NCBI RefSeq assembly: GCF_000687715.1
Contig: NZ_JHXD01000008.1
Span: 1 to 64,000, forward strand
Origin: Xylanibacter ruminicola Ga6B6
Lineage (GTDB): Bacteria > Bacteroidota > Bacteroidia > Bacteroidales > Bacteroidaceae
Reading direction: 5' to 3'
Length of the DNA stretch: 64,000 bases
Shown: one piece after another, positions 48,305-55,007 of the stretch
How positions within the stretch are numbered: the first letter of the stretch is position 1
Layout of the letters: the number at the start of each line of letters is the position of its first letter
Program-made: the position numbers and the translations under genes
Notes under the pieces: model-generated
What the model was told of the DNA's origin: nothing
Database searches by the model: none
What the model saw: only the letters and a program-made list of their open reading frames with translations

Positions 48305-48323
48305 GAGTCCAGTAATCCCGACA
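48305..48323 (+). other. Right attachment site (attR core)
   Basis: Exact copy of the 19-bp tRNA-Pro 3' segment, GAGTCCAGTAATCCCGACA. Only the 3' piece of the tRNA is present, so it is not a second tRNA gene. Confidence 0.92.
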
Positions 48324-48329
48324 CAAAGA

Positions 48330-48361
48330 GCGAGAGAATCGAAAGATTCCCTCGCTTTTTT
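48330..48361 (+). terminator. Displaced original terminator of tRNA-Pro
   Basis: GCGAGAGAATC / GATTCCCTCGC (one mismatch), loop GAAA, then six T, 6 bp beyond attR. Confidence 0.8.
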
Positions 48362-48381
48362 GTTTTGTATTCCTTTCGCGA

Positions 48382-49074
48382 TTAGTACTTCTTGTTGTTA
48401 TCAATCAGGAAGTGGAAGTTCTCACCATCCACGGGGATATCAAGAATCAGGTACTGCGTATGAACGGATTTAATAGCAATAAAGCCCTCGTGCTCCTCGC
48501 CATCAAAGATGGTGTTGGCCCGCCAATAGCCTTCGCTAATACGTGCTTTCTCAAGCTGACGAGCATCTTCGGCATCCTGTATGCGACGATCGCGACGTAC
48601 ATCATTCCAGTATTCGGTTCGCTTATCATTTGTACCAATACTCTCTACGCCAGCCACAACCAACTCGCCAATAAAATCACTCCACCACATCGTTTTGGTT
48701 CGCTTCTTACTATACTTCTCAGGGGTGTAAACCACCAGCTCATCTTTGTCGAAACCTAAGGTATCGCCCTTAGCTAAGAAGCGCTCTGTACGATAGCGAA
48801 CCGACTTCGAGTTAATGCCAGGGATAGCATAGGCATATGCCTTAATCTTCTTAGGTTCGAACACAAAGTCGTGACCACTCTCGTTGATAACAGTAATGTT
48901 TGGTTCAAAGATGCCGCCCTCGGTTGGATCCACCACCACATGTATACCATTGTGCGTGCAATAAAACACATGGTGATCGTTCTTAACGAAAGTCTTGTAC
49001 TCCTTCGTATCCTGCTCGGCCATAGCGCCTACACATACAAATGCCATTAATAGGCTTGAAATCAGTTTCTTCAT
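48382..49074 (-). CDS. Secreted protein of unknown function
   Basis: 230 residues. Signal peptide MKKLISSLLMAFVCVGAMA. The mature part is predicted beta-rich at first (HHVFYCTHNGIHVVVDP, NITVINESGHDFVFEP), then has a charged helical segment (RRDRRIQDAEDARQLEKAR) and a final beta region. No known family. It has its own -7 box TACCTTTG at 49109-49116 (minus). Confidence 0.65.
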   Translation of the reverse strand: MKKLISSLLMAFVCVGAMAEQDTKEYKTFVKNDHHVFYCTHNGIHVVVDPTEGGIFEPNITVINESGHDFVFEPKKIKAYAYAIPGINSKSVRYRTERFLAKGDTLGFDKDELVVYTPEKYSKKRTKTMWWSDFIGELVVAGVESIGTNDKRTEYWNDVRRDRRIQDAEDARQLEKARISEGYWRANTIFDGEEHEGFIAIKSVHTQYLILDIPVDGENFHFLIDNNKKY

Positions 49075-49108
49075 AATTAATGTTAGTATTTAATTTGTAA
49101 TTTTGCTG

Positions 49109-49116
49109 CAAAGGTA
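49109..49116 (-). promoter_or_regulatory. -7 box of the 48382-49074 gene
   Basis: TACCTTTG on the minus strand, 34 nt before the ATG. Confidence 0.55.
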
Positions 49117-49181
49117 ATCATTGTTTGGCAAAAAGATACAAGAAATCCCCTACCCGATGGTAGGGGAATCCCTATATTTTT

Positions 49182-49688
49182 TTAACGACGGCCCATGCCT
49201 GTGAATCGTCCCATTCCAAAGCGTACTGGCATCTCGTACTTTGTTCTTACGGGTTTGCCATCAACCTTTCCAGGCTTCCACTTTTTGGGCATTTCAGTCA
49301 GCACACGGATTGCTTCATCCTGAAACAGCTTACCAAAGTGCTGCTTCAGTTCCTCCACAGTCATCCCAAGCTTTTCGGCCTTTTTCTTCGCATCGAAGAA
49401 TTGCAGGGTCGTATTTACAGGTGTGATATTGCTTAGTGAACCATCTTTTTCTACGATAAAAGTGGTAAGCACCTTAGCATCTACCATCTCTTTCTCAGCC
49501 TCTTGGGGATATCTGATGTTGTTGAGCAGATACTGTACTACAGAGCCCATACCACTTTTATACTTAGGCAGTGTGCCCACCTTAAACAACTGCTCTGGCT
49601 CATAATAAGTTGTATCATTATCCAAAGCCTGTGCCTTAGCTCCCACCATCATCATAGCGAGAGCGGCTGTAATAATTAGTTTATTCAT
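49182..49688 (-). CDS. Periplasmic protein with TonB C-terminal-like domain
   Basis: 168 residues. Cleavable signal peptide (ending GAKAQ), then a TonB-C-like domain (LLNNIRYPQEAEKEMVDAKVLTTFIVEKDGSL in parts, followed by WKPGKVDGKPVRTKYEMPV). It lacks the membrane anchor and Pro-rich linker of a working TonB, so it is probably an orphan TonB-C domain protein rather than an energiser. The C-terminus is Gly/Arg/Met-rich. Role unknown. Confidence 0.72.
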   Translation of the reverse strand: MNKLIITAALAMMMVGAKAQALDNDTTYYEPEQLFKVGTLPKYKSGMGSVVQYLLNNIRYPQEAEKEMVDAKVLTTFIVEKDGSLSNITPVNTTLQFFDAKKKAEKLGMTVEELKQHFGKLFQDEAIRVLTEMPKKWKPGKVDGKPVRTKYEMPVRFGMGRFTGMGRR

Positions 49689-50249
49689 ACAATATGTTTT
49701 TTAAGTTCTCACTTTTTGTTTCGGTCCAGTTTTTAATTATCTGAAAACCGTCGACAAAGATAATACATTCCCTCAACCCCACCAAATATTTCGCCAAAAA
49801 CTTGCAGTTATTTTTGAATAGTTTTTACACACAGTAAGCGATCTATGCGATTGCAGTAATGTTTCTGCCAGATAATCGCAAACAATCTGCCAGATAGCTT
49901 ACGGCTCGTTTTTTGCTACCTCGCGAGGAAAATTTTGTTCCCTCACGAGGGAATTAATTTTTCTATTAATAAGCGATTTGTAGCGTTTGAACGGGCTAAA
50001 CGACACGTTTACGGGGCGCAAATAATACGCTTGCGAAAGTTATTTACAACCATCAACACCATCGCGGTTGGGTAGAGTACAACGAGGAGTTGAAAATCTA
50101 CGTCAAAACCCAGACGTATTACGAAAAACATGCGGCGTGAACCGCATGTTTTTTTATTGCCATACCACGTGACAATCGCGACCGCTCGCCCGAAGAGCGC
50201 TCGCTACCAGAGGGACGCGAGAAATGACAGTGGCATTTTCTGCACGCCC
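49689..50249. other. Gene-poor interval with short repeats and a possible gene remnant
   Basis: 561 bp with no intact gene. TCTGCCAGATA occurs twice near 49866-49900. CCTCGCGAGG and CCTCACGAGG lie near 49920-49960. A plus-strand open stretch ending at the TGA near 50140 reads NHQHHRGWVEYNEELKIYVK before its end and may be the 3' remnant of a lost gene; I do not recognise it. A terminator follows. Confidence 0.4.
50127..50155 (+). terminator. Terminator in the gene-poor interval
   Basis: AACATGCGG / CCGCATGTT, loop CGTGAA, then seven T. Confidence 0.8.
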
Positions 50250-51347
50250 TTACTTCACCAGATCTTTAAAGAAGAAGAAAAATATGGCGGCTGCTATAAC
50301 GGTTTTGTTTTTGGTGCCCTCGATGTAGCCAATGGAACTGTAGTTCGAGGCTTTAACGTTGCCGTTCTGGAAGTAGCCCAGGGCGCTGTAGTTCGAGGCC
50401 TTAATGGTGCTGCCGTCAAAATAGCCGATGGTGCTATAGTTATTGGCCTTAACAGTACCGTTCTTATCAACATAACCGATGGTGCTGAAGTTTGAGGCTT
50501 TAACGGTGCCATCGGGCTCTATGTAGCCAATGGTGCTGTAGTTTGAGGCTTTAACGGTTTTGCCATCGATATAACCCAACGTGCTATAGTTGTTGGCCTT
50601 GATGGTAACCCTCTGACTGGCAAACTCCTTCTTCTCGGCCTCCTGGCGGGCGGCACGTTCCTCCTTCTCTTTGGCAGCACGGGCCTTAGCCTCTTCGGCA
50701 CGCTTAACCTCGGCCTTCTTCCAGCCCTGAACCTGATTCTTTGATATCAGCGCACCATGGAAGATATAGGCTACCAGCAGCGGACTAACATGGCCCTCGA
50801 GCTGTCCGAAATCGGTACCATAGCACGAGGCACGCAGCTTGGTAACGCTACCTATCACCTCGCCATCCATCGATACCTCGTTGGTCTTGGTATCAAGCTT
50901 AATCGTACCCAGGTTAGGACTCTCGATGGTGCCATCGTTGCTGATAGAGCCCTTGGGGGTACCGTTCAAGCTGGTAAACTTACCTGTGGCAGGGTCGAGG
51001 ATGTACTTAACCTTCTGGCCGGCAAACTCGCCCTCATCGTAAGTCTGATTAAAAGTAATCTCGAGTTTAACGGGGTCCCATGCGCCGATGGGGGTGTCAC
51101 CCCATTTGATAGTGATAGGCTGGCCGCTCTCGGCTGCCTGCGGAATGGTGGGTGTGATGGCTGCAGCGGCCTTAAGAACAGAGTCTCTACGCTGCTGTGC
51201 GGCATCCTGCGCCTTCTCCTGCTTGGTTTTAATACCTGCGGCTTTGCGCGCCTTGTTAAGCAGTCCGCCCCACTGAGCTTGAGCTGGCGTGCTGCATGCA
51301 AACATGGCCACTAAGGCCAGTGCAATGAATGAAGTTTTACGGTTCAT
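50250..51347 (-). CDS. Beta-flower repeat protein with poly-Phe C-terminus
   Basis: 365 residues. Signal peptide (ending AQAQW). A globular region (~60-205) is followed by a Lys/Glu/Ala-rich helix (AEVKRAEEAKARAAKEKEER). Then come about six tandem ~16-residue repeats of the form KASNYSTIGYIxxDGTV, as in 5-fold beta-flower proteins. The end is hydrophobic (TVIAAAIFFFFFKDLVK). Codon usage matches the neighbours. Cell-surface or periplasmic location is inferred; function unknown. The repeats could shorten or lengthen by slippage. Confidence 0.75.
   Translation of the reverse strand: MNRKTSFIALALVAMFACSTPAQAQWGGLLNKARKAAGIKTKQEKAQDAAQQRRDSVLKAAAAITPTIPQAAESGQPITIKWGDTPIGAWDPVKLEITFNQTYDEGEFAGQKVKYILDPATGKFTSLNGTPKGSISNDGTIESPNLGTIKLDTKTNEVSMDGEVIGSVTKLRASCYGTDFGQLEGHVSPLLVAYIFHGALISKNQVQGWKKAEVKRAEEAKARAAKEKEERAARQEAEKKEFASQRVTIKANNYSTLGYIDGKTVKASNYSTIGYIEPDGTVKASNFSTIGYVDKNGTVKANNYSTIGYFDGSTIKASNYSALGYFQNGNVKASNYSSIGYIEGTKNKTVIAAAIFFFFFKDLVK
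50310..50605 (-). repeat. Tandem coding repeats of the beta-flower domain
   Basis: DNA repeats of about 48 bp, each centred on a segment encoding SNYSTIGY or a close variant. Confidence 0.8.
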
Positions 51348-51390
51348 AAGTAAATAATAATAGTAATGGGTTATAGATTAAATAAAAAAA

Positions 51391-52653
51391 TTAATAGCAC
51401 TTGATGCGATACATAAAGCCCAGCTCAATGCGGTTGGAGTGCTTGCCGCCAAGGGCCGACTCGTTGCTGTAGTTGACGTTCTGTCCCTGATAGGCCAGGA
51501 ACACACGCAAATCCTGCGTTTTATCGGGATAGTACTCAATAGCGCCTGCCCATCCGATGCTTTTGCGATAGTTCTTATAGCGCTCAACCTGCTGCATCGA
51601 GGCTGTTTCGTAAGTACCCTTCAGCATCAGGTTCCACTGGGGAGCAAACTGCCAGTTAAGCTTTGATATCCAAGTATGGTAATGCACTTTTCCACAATGA
51701 AGATTCATTGGTTCATAGGGCTGATATACCAAATTATTGATAGGATAACCATACTCATAGTAATATATCCGGGGCTGAAATCTGTCAGCCAAATCTTCGG
51801 TGGCGATACCCAAACGATCCAGATCGTCGAACTCGGCCATATAATCCACATACCACTGCAGCTGTGGCAGATTAAGCTTCTGACCCAGGGTAATCATACG
51901 CGAGTACTTGCCCTTTGCCTCCTTCTGAATACCCCATGCCCAGCGTGTTTGCAGCTGATTATCGAAGAAACTGCCATTCCAGTTGGCAATAAACGTGAGC
52001 GGATGGTTGGCCCGCTCAAGGAGGCGGTAATCACCATTATCGATAACCACTATCGCATCGGCACCATAGTAATCCTCGAGCGAGCCATTGTGGGCATCGC
52101 TCGCCATCAGCGCAAACTCCTGCGTTGGCACAGGTTTCAGCGAGAGTGTTACACCGGTTTGGAATATCTCCATGTGATCGAGCATATCAGAGTACTGATA
52201 CACAAACATCGGGTTGGCATCGTACTCGTAACCGCCCCAAATCTGACTCATTTTTCCTGCCATCAGCGTTACCTTATCGCTGAAGCTATAGCCCACCATC
52301 GCAATATCGGTGGCTTTCGAGAAATTATCAGAGCCCTGCGCATCGTTCCTGCGGTTTAAGCGGTGGCGCAAGCGATAAAACAACTTATCGGTAAGGTTAC
52401 CCTTCAGTTCCAGGCGCAACTCCTTGTTAGCAAAGCGGGTTTGCCACGAGCTGCCTGTGGCCTCGCGAGCCTGGGCGCTGGCGGCATAGTTAATGTAAAC
52501 ATCCAGCATATCGTGCTTCTTCTCAACCTTTGCCAGGCGCTCCATCAGGCTCTGGTAGTCGCCATCCTCACCACCCATACCGGTGTTTCCGCCTTGTGCG
52601 TGGCCCGCTAAGGCCACGCATAACAAGGCAAATGATAATAGTGCTTTGTTCAT
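51391..52653 (-). CDS. OprO/OprP-like outer membrane porin
   Basis: 420 residues. Signal peptide (ending AGHAQ), a short coiled-coil-like segment (YQSLMERLAKVEKKHDML), then alternating beta-strands rich in Tyr/Trp/Arg to a C-terminal aromatic residue (MYRIKCY). KELRLELKGNLTDKLFYRLRHRLNRR and KVTLMAGKMSQIWGGYE, quoted in part, fit phosphate-selective-porin-like barrels. Solute unknown. It lies 15 nt downstream of the GH2-like gene and may share its transcript. Confidence 0.78.
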   Translation of the reverse strand: MNKALLSFALLCVALAGHAQGGNTGMGGEDGDYQSLMERLAKVEKKHDMLDVYINYAASAQAREATGSSWQTRFANKELRLELKGNLTDKLFYRLRHRLNRRNDAQGSDNFSKATDIAMVGYSFSDKVTLMAGKMSQIWGGYEYDANPMFVYQYSDMLDHMEIFQTGVTLSLKPVPTQEFALMASDAHNGSLEDYYGADAIVVIDNGDYRLLERANHPLTFIANWNGSFFDNQLQTRWAWGIQKEAKGKYSRMITLGQKLNLPQLQWYVDYMAEFDDLDRLGIATEDLADRFQPRIYYYEYGYPINNLVYQPYEPMNLHCGKVHYHTWISKLNWQFAPQWNLMLKGTYETASMQQVERYKNYRKSIGWAGAIEYYPDKTQDLRVFLAYQGQNVNYSNESALGGKHSNRIELGFMYRIKCY

Positions 52654-52668
52654 GATATATCGTAATAG

Positions 52669-54210
52669 TTATTCATTGATGTTCAAATCCCATTGATTCC
52701 GAACGGCATTGCTACCCACGGTAACCATCAGGGTAGCCTTGCCCTGAGTCTGGATAGAATCGAGTGGCACAACCACCTCGCCCACCTGCTGGATGGTGTC
52801 GAGCGGCACATCGCCATTAGCCACCAAGCCGCCAGCCAGCACCTTACCCGACTCGTCGGCCAGATAATAGCTGGTACGCACACCCTGCAGATTGCCATAC
52901 ATGGCGTTATACACATAAACGGGCACACGAAGCGTATCGGTAGCAGCTACCGATTGTGGGAGTTTGGCCAAAGGCACGATGGCACGACAGAACTGGTTAA
53001 ACTGGCGCAAGGGTGCCTTATCGGTATCGTCCCAACGTCCATGCAGCACACCACTGAAATCGTTCTGGCGATCGCAGATGCCCGTCAGCAGGTAATGAAC
53101 GCTATCGCCACTAAGCAGCACACGCTCAATACCTTGTTTGTAAGCCTGCATATCAGGACCTGCAACGACGCACTGATTAAGCGTAACAGGGGCAAGCACA
53201 CGATCGTTATACACATAGGTATCCTGCCCCAGCGTTACCAGCACCAACGACGGATGATGGCCGTAAGTATCCGTCAGGCGGTTCATATCAGCCACACTGG
53301 TTGCCTCAGGCTGCAGATACATACCCACCTTATCGGCCGCCTTAAAAGCAGCATCGGGCGGGCAATAGCCACGAAAACGCACGTGGTTTAGTCCGTAGTC
53401 GCTCAAGCGTTGCATGATATGCATCCACGTAGCCTCGTCCATCGGCATGCGGCCCCAGAGGGGGAAATAATCATCCATCACGCAGCCACGCAGATAAACA
53501 GGATGGCGGTTCAGGTACAGCTTACCATCTACCACCCCCGCCTCGCGCATACCAAAGGTGTACTCCTGATAATCGGCACCAACACCCAGAGCCAGGCGGA
53601 AAACGTTTGGATGGAACTCGTCCCACAGGCGATTATCATCCATCACCAGCGCATCGTACTTCATGTAGCTTCCACGCACCTCGCGCTCATCTACAAAAAA
53701 CTTAGCGGTATCAACACCCTCGCGCTGAATCATCGTCTGCACATCGTAAAAGCCGAAATCGGGCGACTGCCCGCTTAGGGAGAGCTCTATACCCACCGTA
53801 CCCATAAAGGGGCGCGGATGCGTACGTACCTTATTAATATATAAACGACGTGGTTGCGAACGCAGTTCGATGTTACCCATCACGCCGTGGGCATCGTGCC
53901 CAGCCACGCTCACCTCGATGGTATTGCGCTGCCCAGCTACAATATGTTCGGTAATATCTAACTGATGGGGATAATTAACCAAGGTATCACTGCCTGCCTC
54001 TACCCCGTTAACCTTAACGGCAGTAGCGCCTAACGGACGTTCGAGGAAAAGCACCACCCGGCACTTATCCCATTTCTGTGGTACATACACACTCTGGCGA
54101 TACACGGCACCACTGTCGGCATACGCAGGTTGGAGCAACCTGACCACATCCTGCGCCGCGGCCTGTAAAGCAAGCACCAAGAACGCTATGGTAGATATAA
54201 TCTGTTTCAT
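52669..54210 (-). CDS. GH2-like sugar-binding/barrel protein lacking the usual acid/base Glu
   Basis: 513 residues with a signal peptide (ending ALQAAAQ). A jelly-roll domain (about 25-115), an Ig-like domain, and a TIM-barrel start (HPVYLRGCVMDDYFPLWGRM, then YGLNHVRFRGYCPPDAAFKAADKVGMYLQPEAT in part) follow the GH2 plan. Where GH2 enzymes have a Asn-Glu pair (the acid/base), this reads LVTLGQDTYVYN, and the barrel is shortened: 513 residues against more than 800 in relatives. It is probably a non-catalytic carbohydrate-binding relative. Own -7 box TATATTTG at 54216-54223 (minus), almost abutting the ATG. Confidence 0.7.
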   Translation of the reverse strand: MKQIISTIAFLVLALQAAAQDVVRLLQPAYADSGAVYRQSVYVPQKWDKCRVVLFLERPLGATAVKVNGVEAGSDTLVNYPHQLDITEHIVAGQRNTIEVSVAGHDAHGVMGNIELRSQPRRLYINKVRTHPRPFMGTVGIELSLSGQSPDFGFYDVQTMIQREGVDTAKFFVDEREVRGSYMKYDALVMDDNRLWDEFHPNVFRLALGVGADYQEYTFGMREAGVVDGKLYLNRHPVYLRGCVMDDYFPLWGRMPMDEATWMHIMQRLSDYGLNHVRFRGYCPPDAAFKAADKVGMYLQPEATSVADMNRLTDTYGHHPSLVLVTLGQDTYVYNDRVLAPVTLNQCVVAGPDMQAYKQGIERVLLSGDSVHYLLTGICDRQNDFSGVLHGRWDDTDKAPLRQFNQFCRAIVPLAKLPQSVAATDTLRVPVYVYNAMYGNLQGVRTSYYLADESGKVLAGGLVANGDVPLDTIQQVGEVVVPLDSIQTQGKATLMVTVGSNAVRNQWDLNINE

Positions 54211-54215
54211 GGGCG

Positions 54216-54223
54216 CAAATATA
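54216..54223 (-). promoter_or_regulatory. -7 box of the GH2-like/porin operon
   Basis: TATATTTG on the minus strand, ending 5 nt before the ATG, so the mRNA may be nearly leaderless. Confidence 0.5.
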
Positions 54224-54256
54224 CGGCTTTTTTCTGTACCAACAAAGAAAATACAA

Positions 54257-54292
54257 AGAAAAAAGGCAATTAGACTTGAAATCTAACTGCCT
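54257..54292 (-). terminator. Terminator of tRNA-Met
   Basis: On the minus strand AGGCAGTTAGA / TCTAATTGCCT, then a run of T. Confidence 0.85.
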
Positions 54293-54298
54293 TCTTTG

Positions 54299-54372
54299 TA
54301 GCGGGACCCAGGATTGAACTGGGGACCTCATGATTATGAATCATGCGCTCTAACCAGCTGAGCTATCCCGCC
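54299..54372 (-). tRNA. tRNA with CAT anticodon (tRNA-Met)
   Basis: On the minus strand: acceptor GGCGGGA / TCCCGCT, D arm GCTC AGCTGGTTA GAGC, anticodon arm CATGA TTCATAA TCATG (anticodon CAT), T arm CCCAG TTCAATC CTGGG. No encoded CCA. Elongator Met is most likely; an Ile2 (lysidine) identity cannot be excluded without comparison. Confidence 0.9.
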
Positions 54373-54392
54373 ATATTGCTGATTTGCGGGTG

Positions 54393-54400
54393 CAAAGGTA
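54393..54400 (-). promoter_or_regulatory. -7 box of tRNA-Met
   Basis: TACCTTTG on the minus strand, 20 nt upstream of the tRNA. Confidence 0.55.
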
Positions 54401-54462
54401 CACATTTTTTTGGAACCACCAAAATTTTTCGGCAAAAAGTTTTGTATTTCACAGAAAATTTG

Positions 54463-54470
54463 TAATTTTG
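54463..54470 (+). promoter_or_regulatory. -7 box of the START-like gene
   Basis: TAATTTTG, 45 nt before the ATG at 54516. Confidence 0.55.
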
Positions 54471-54515
54471 CCGCATAAAACAAGACTAAAATCAGTAATT
54501 CTAACCCAAAAACAT

Positions 54516-54920
54516 ATGGGAAAGCAGAAAATAGACATCGAATATCCACTGGCCACAACTTCGCCAGCAATCATCTGGGAACAGATTAGTAGCGCTCACG
54601 GTTTGGAGCGCTGGTTTGCCGACCACGTGAACGAAGAAGATGGAGTTTTTACCTTTACCTGGGGAGAGCCTTGGACAGAACAGGATGTGCGACAGGCACA
54701 CATAGTTGACGCTATCAAGCACGACCACATTCGTTTAAAATGGGACTACGAGGACGAGGATGACGACGAATCATACTGGGAAATGAGCATACAGAAGAGC
54801 GACCTGACCCACAATCTGAACCTGGTGATTACAGATTTTGCCGACGATGACGATGTGGATGGACTGAAAATTCTGTGGGAGAGCTGCCTCGACCGTCTGC
54901 ACCGTGCCAGCGGACTGTGA
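54516..54920 (+). CDS. START-like / SRPBCC domain protein
   Basis: 134 residues from MGKQKIDIEYPLATTSPAIIWEQISS. Fits small AHSA1/START-like proteins: an N-terminal helix, LERWFADHVNEEDGVFTFTW (typical of the fold), an acidic patch YEDEDDDESYWEM, and a final helix ILWESCLDRLHRASGL. It probably binds a hydrophobic ligand in the cytoplasm; ligand unknown. Own promoter; the LptF/G gene follows with a separate promoter. Confidence 0.8.
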   Translation: MGKQKIDIEYPLATTSPAIIWEQISSAHGLERWFADHVNEEDGVFTFTWGEPWTEQDVRQAHIVDAIKHDHIRLKWDYEDEDDDESYWEMSIQKSDLTHNLNLVITDFADDDDVDGLKILWESCLDRLHRASGL

Positions 54921-54976
54921 AAAAGTGAAAAAGATAAAAATATTATAAATAAGGTGTGATTCTTAATTTTTATTTG

Positions 54977-54984
54977 TAATTTTG
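54977..54984 (+). promoter_or_regulatory. -7 box of the LptF/G-ribBA operon
   Basis: TAATTTTG, 23 nt before the ATG at 55008. Confidence 0.55.
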
Positions 54985-55007
54985 CAGCCAAAATTGCAAA
55001 ATAGCAA

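Larger units (their letters stand above)
38668..48323. mobile_element. Integrative element inserted in tRNA-Pro(GGG), about 9.6 kb
   Basis: Bounded by the direct repeat GAGTCCAGTAATCCCGACA at 38668-38686 (tRNA 3' end) and 48305-48323. It encodes a tyrosine integrase next to the right end, a putative HTH/excisionase-like protein, an AEP-type replication protein, a serine recombinase, an adenine methylase with DUF262-HNH partner, an orphan methylase and small genes. Paired TTAATCACY and TTTSACGCAAAT repeats occur inside both ends, as expected of integrase arm sites. No relaxase or structural phage genes were recognised, so it may be mobilised by a helper or be a satellite-like island. Confidence 0.9.

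Noticed and set aside
48305..48323. Second tRNA-Pro gene
   Set aside because: Only the 3' 19 bp of the tRNA is present; it is an attachment-site duplication.
50310..50605. CRISPR-like regular repeats
   Set aside because: The ~48-bp periodicity is explained by tandem coding repeats of the beta-flower domain; there are no unrelated spacers and no cas genes.
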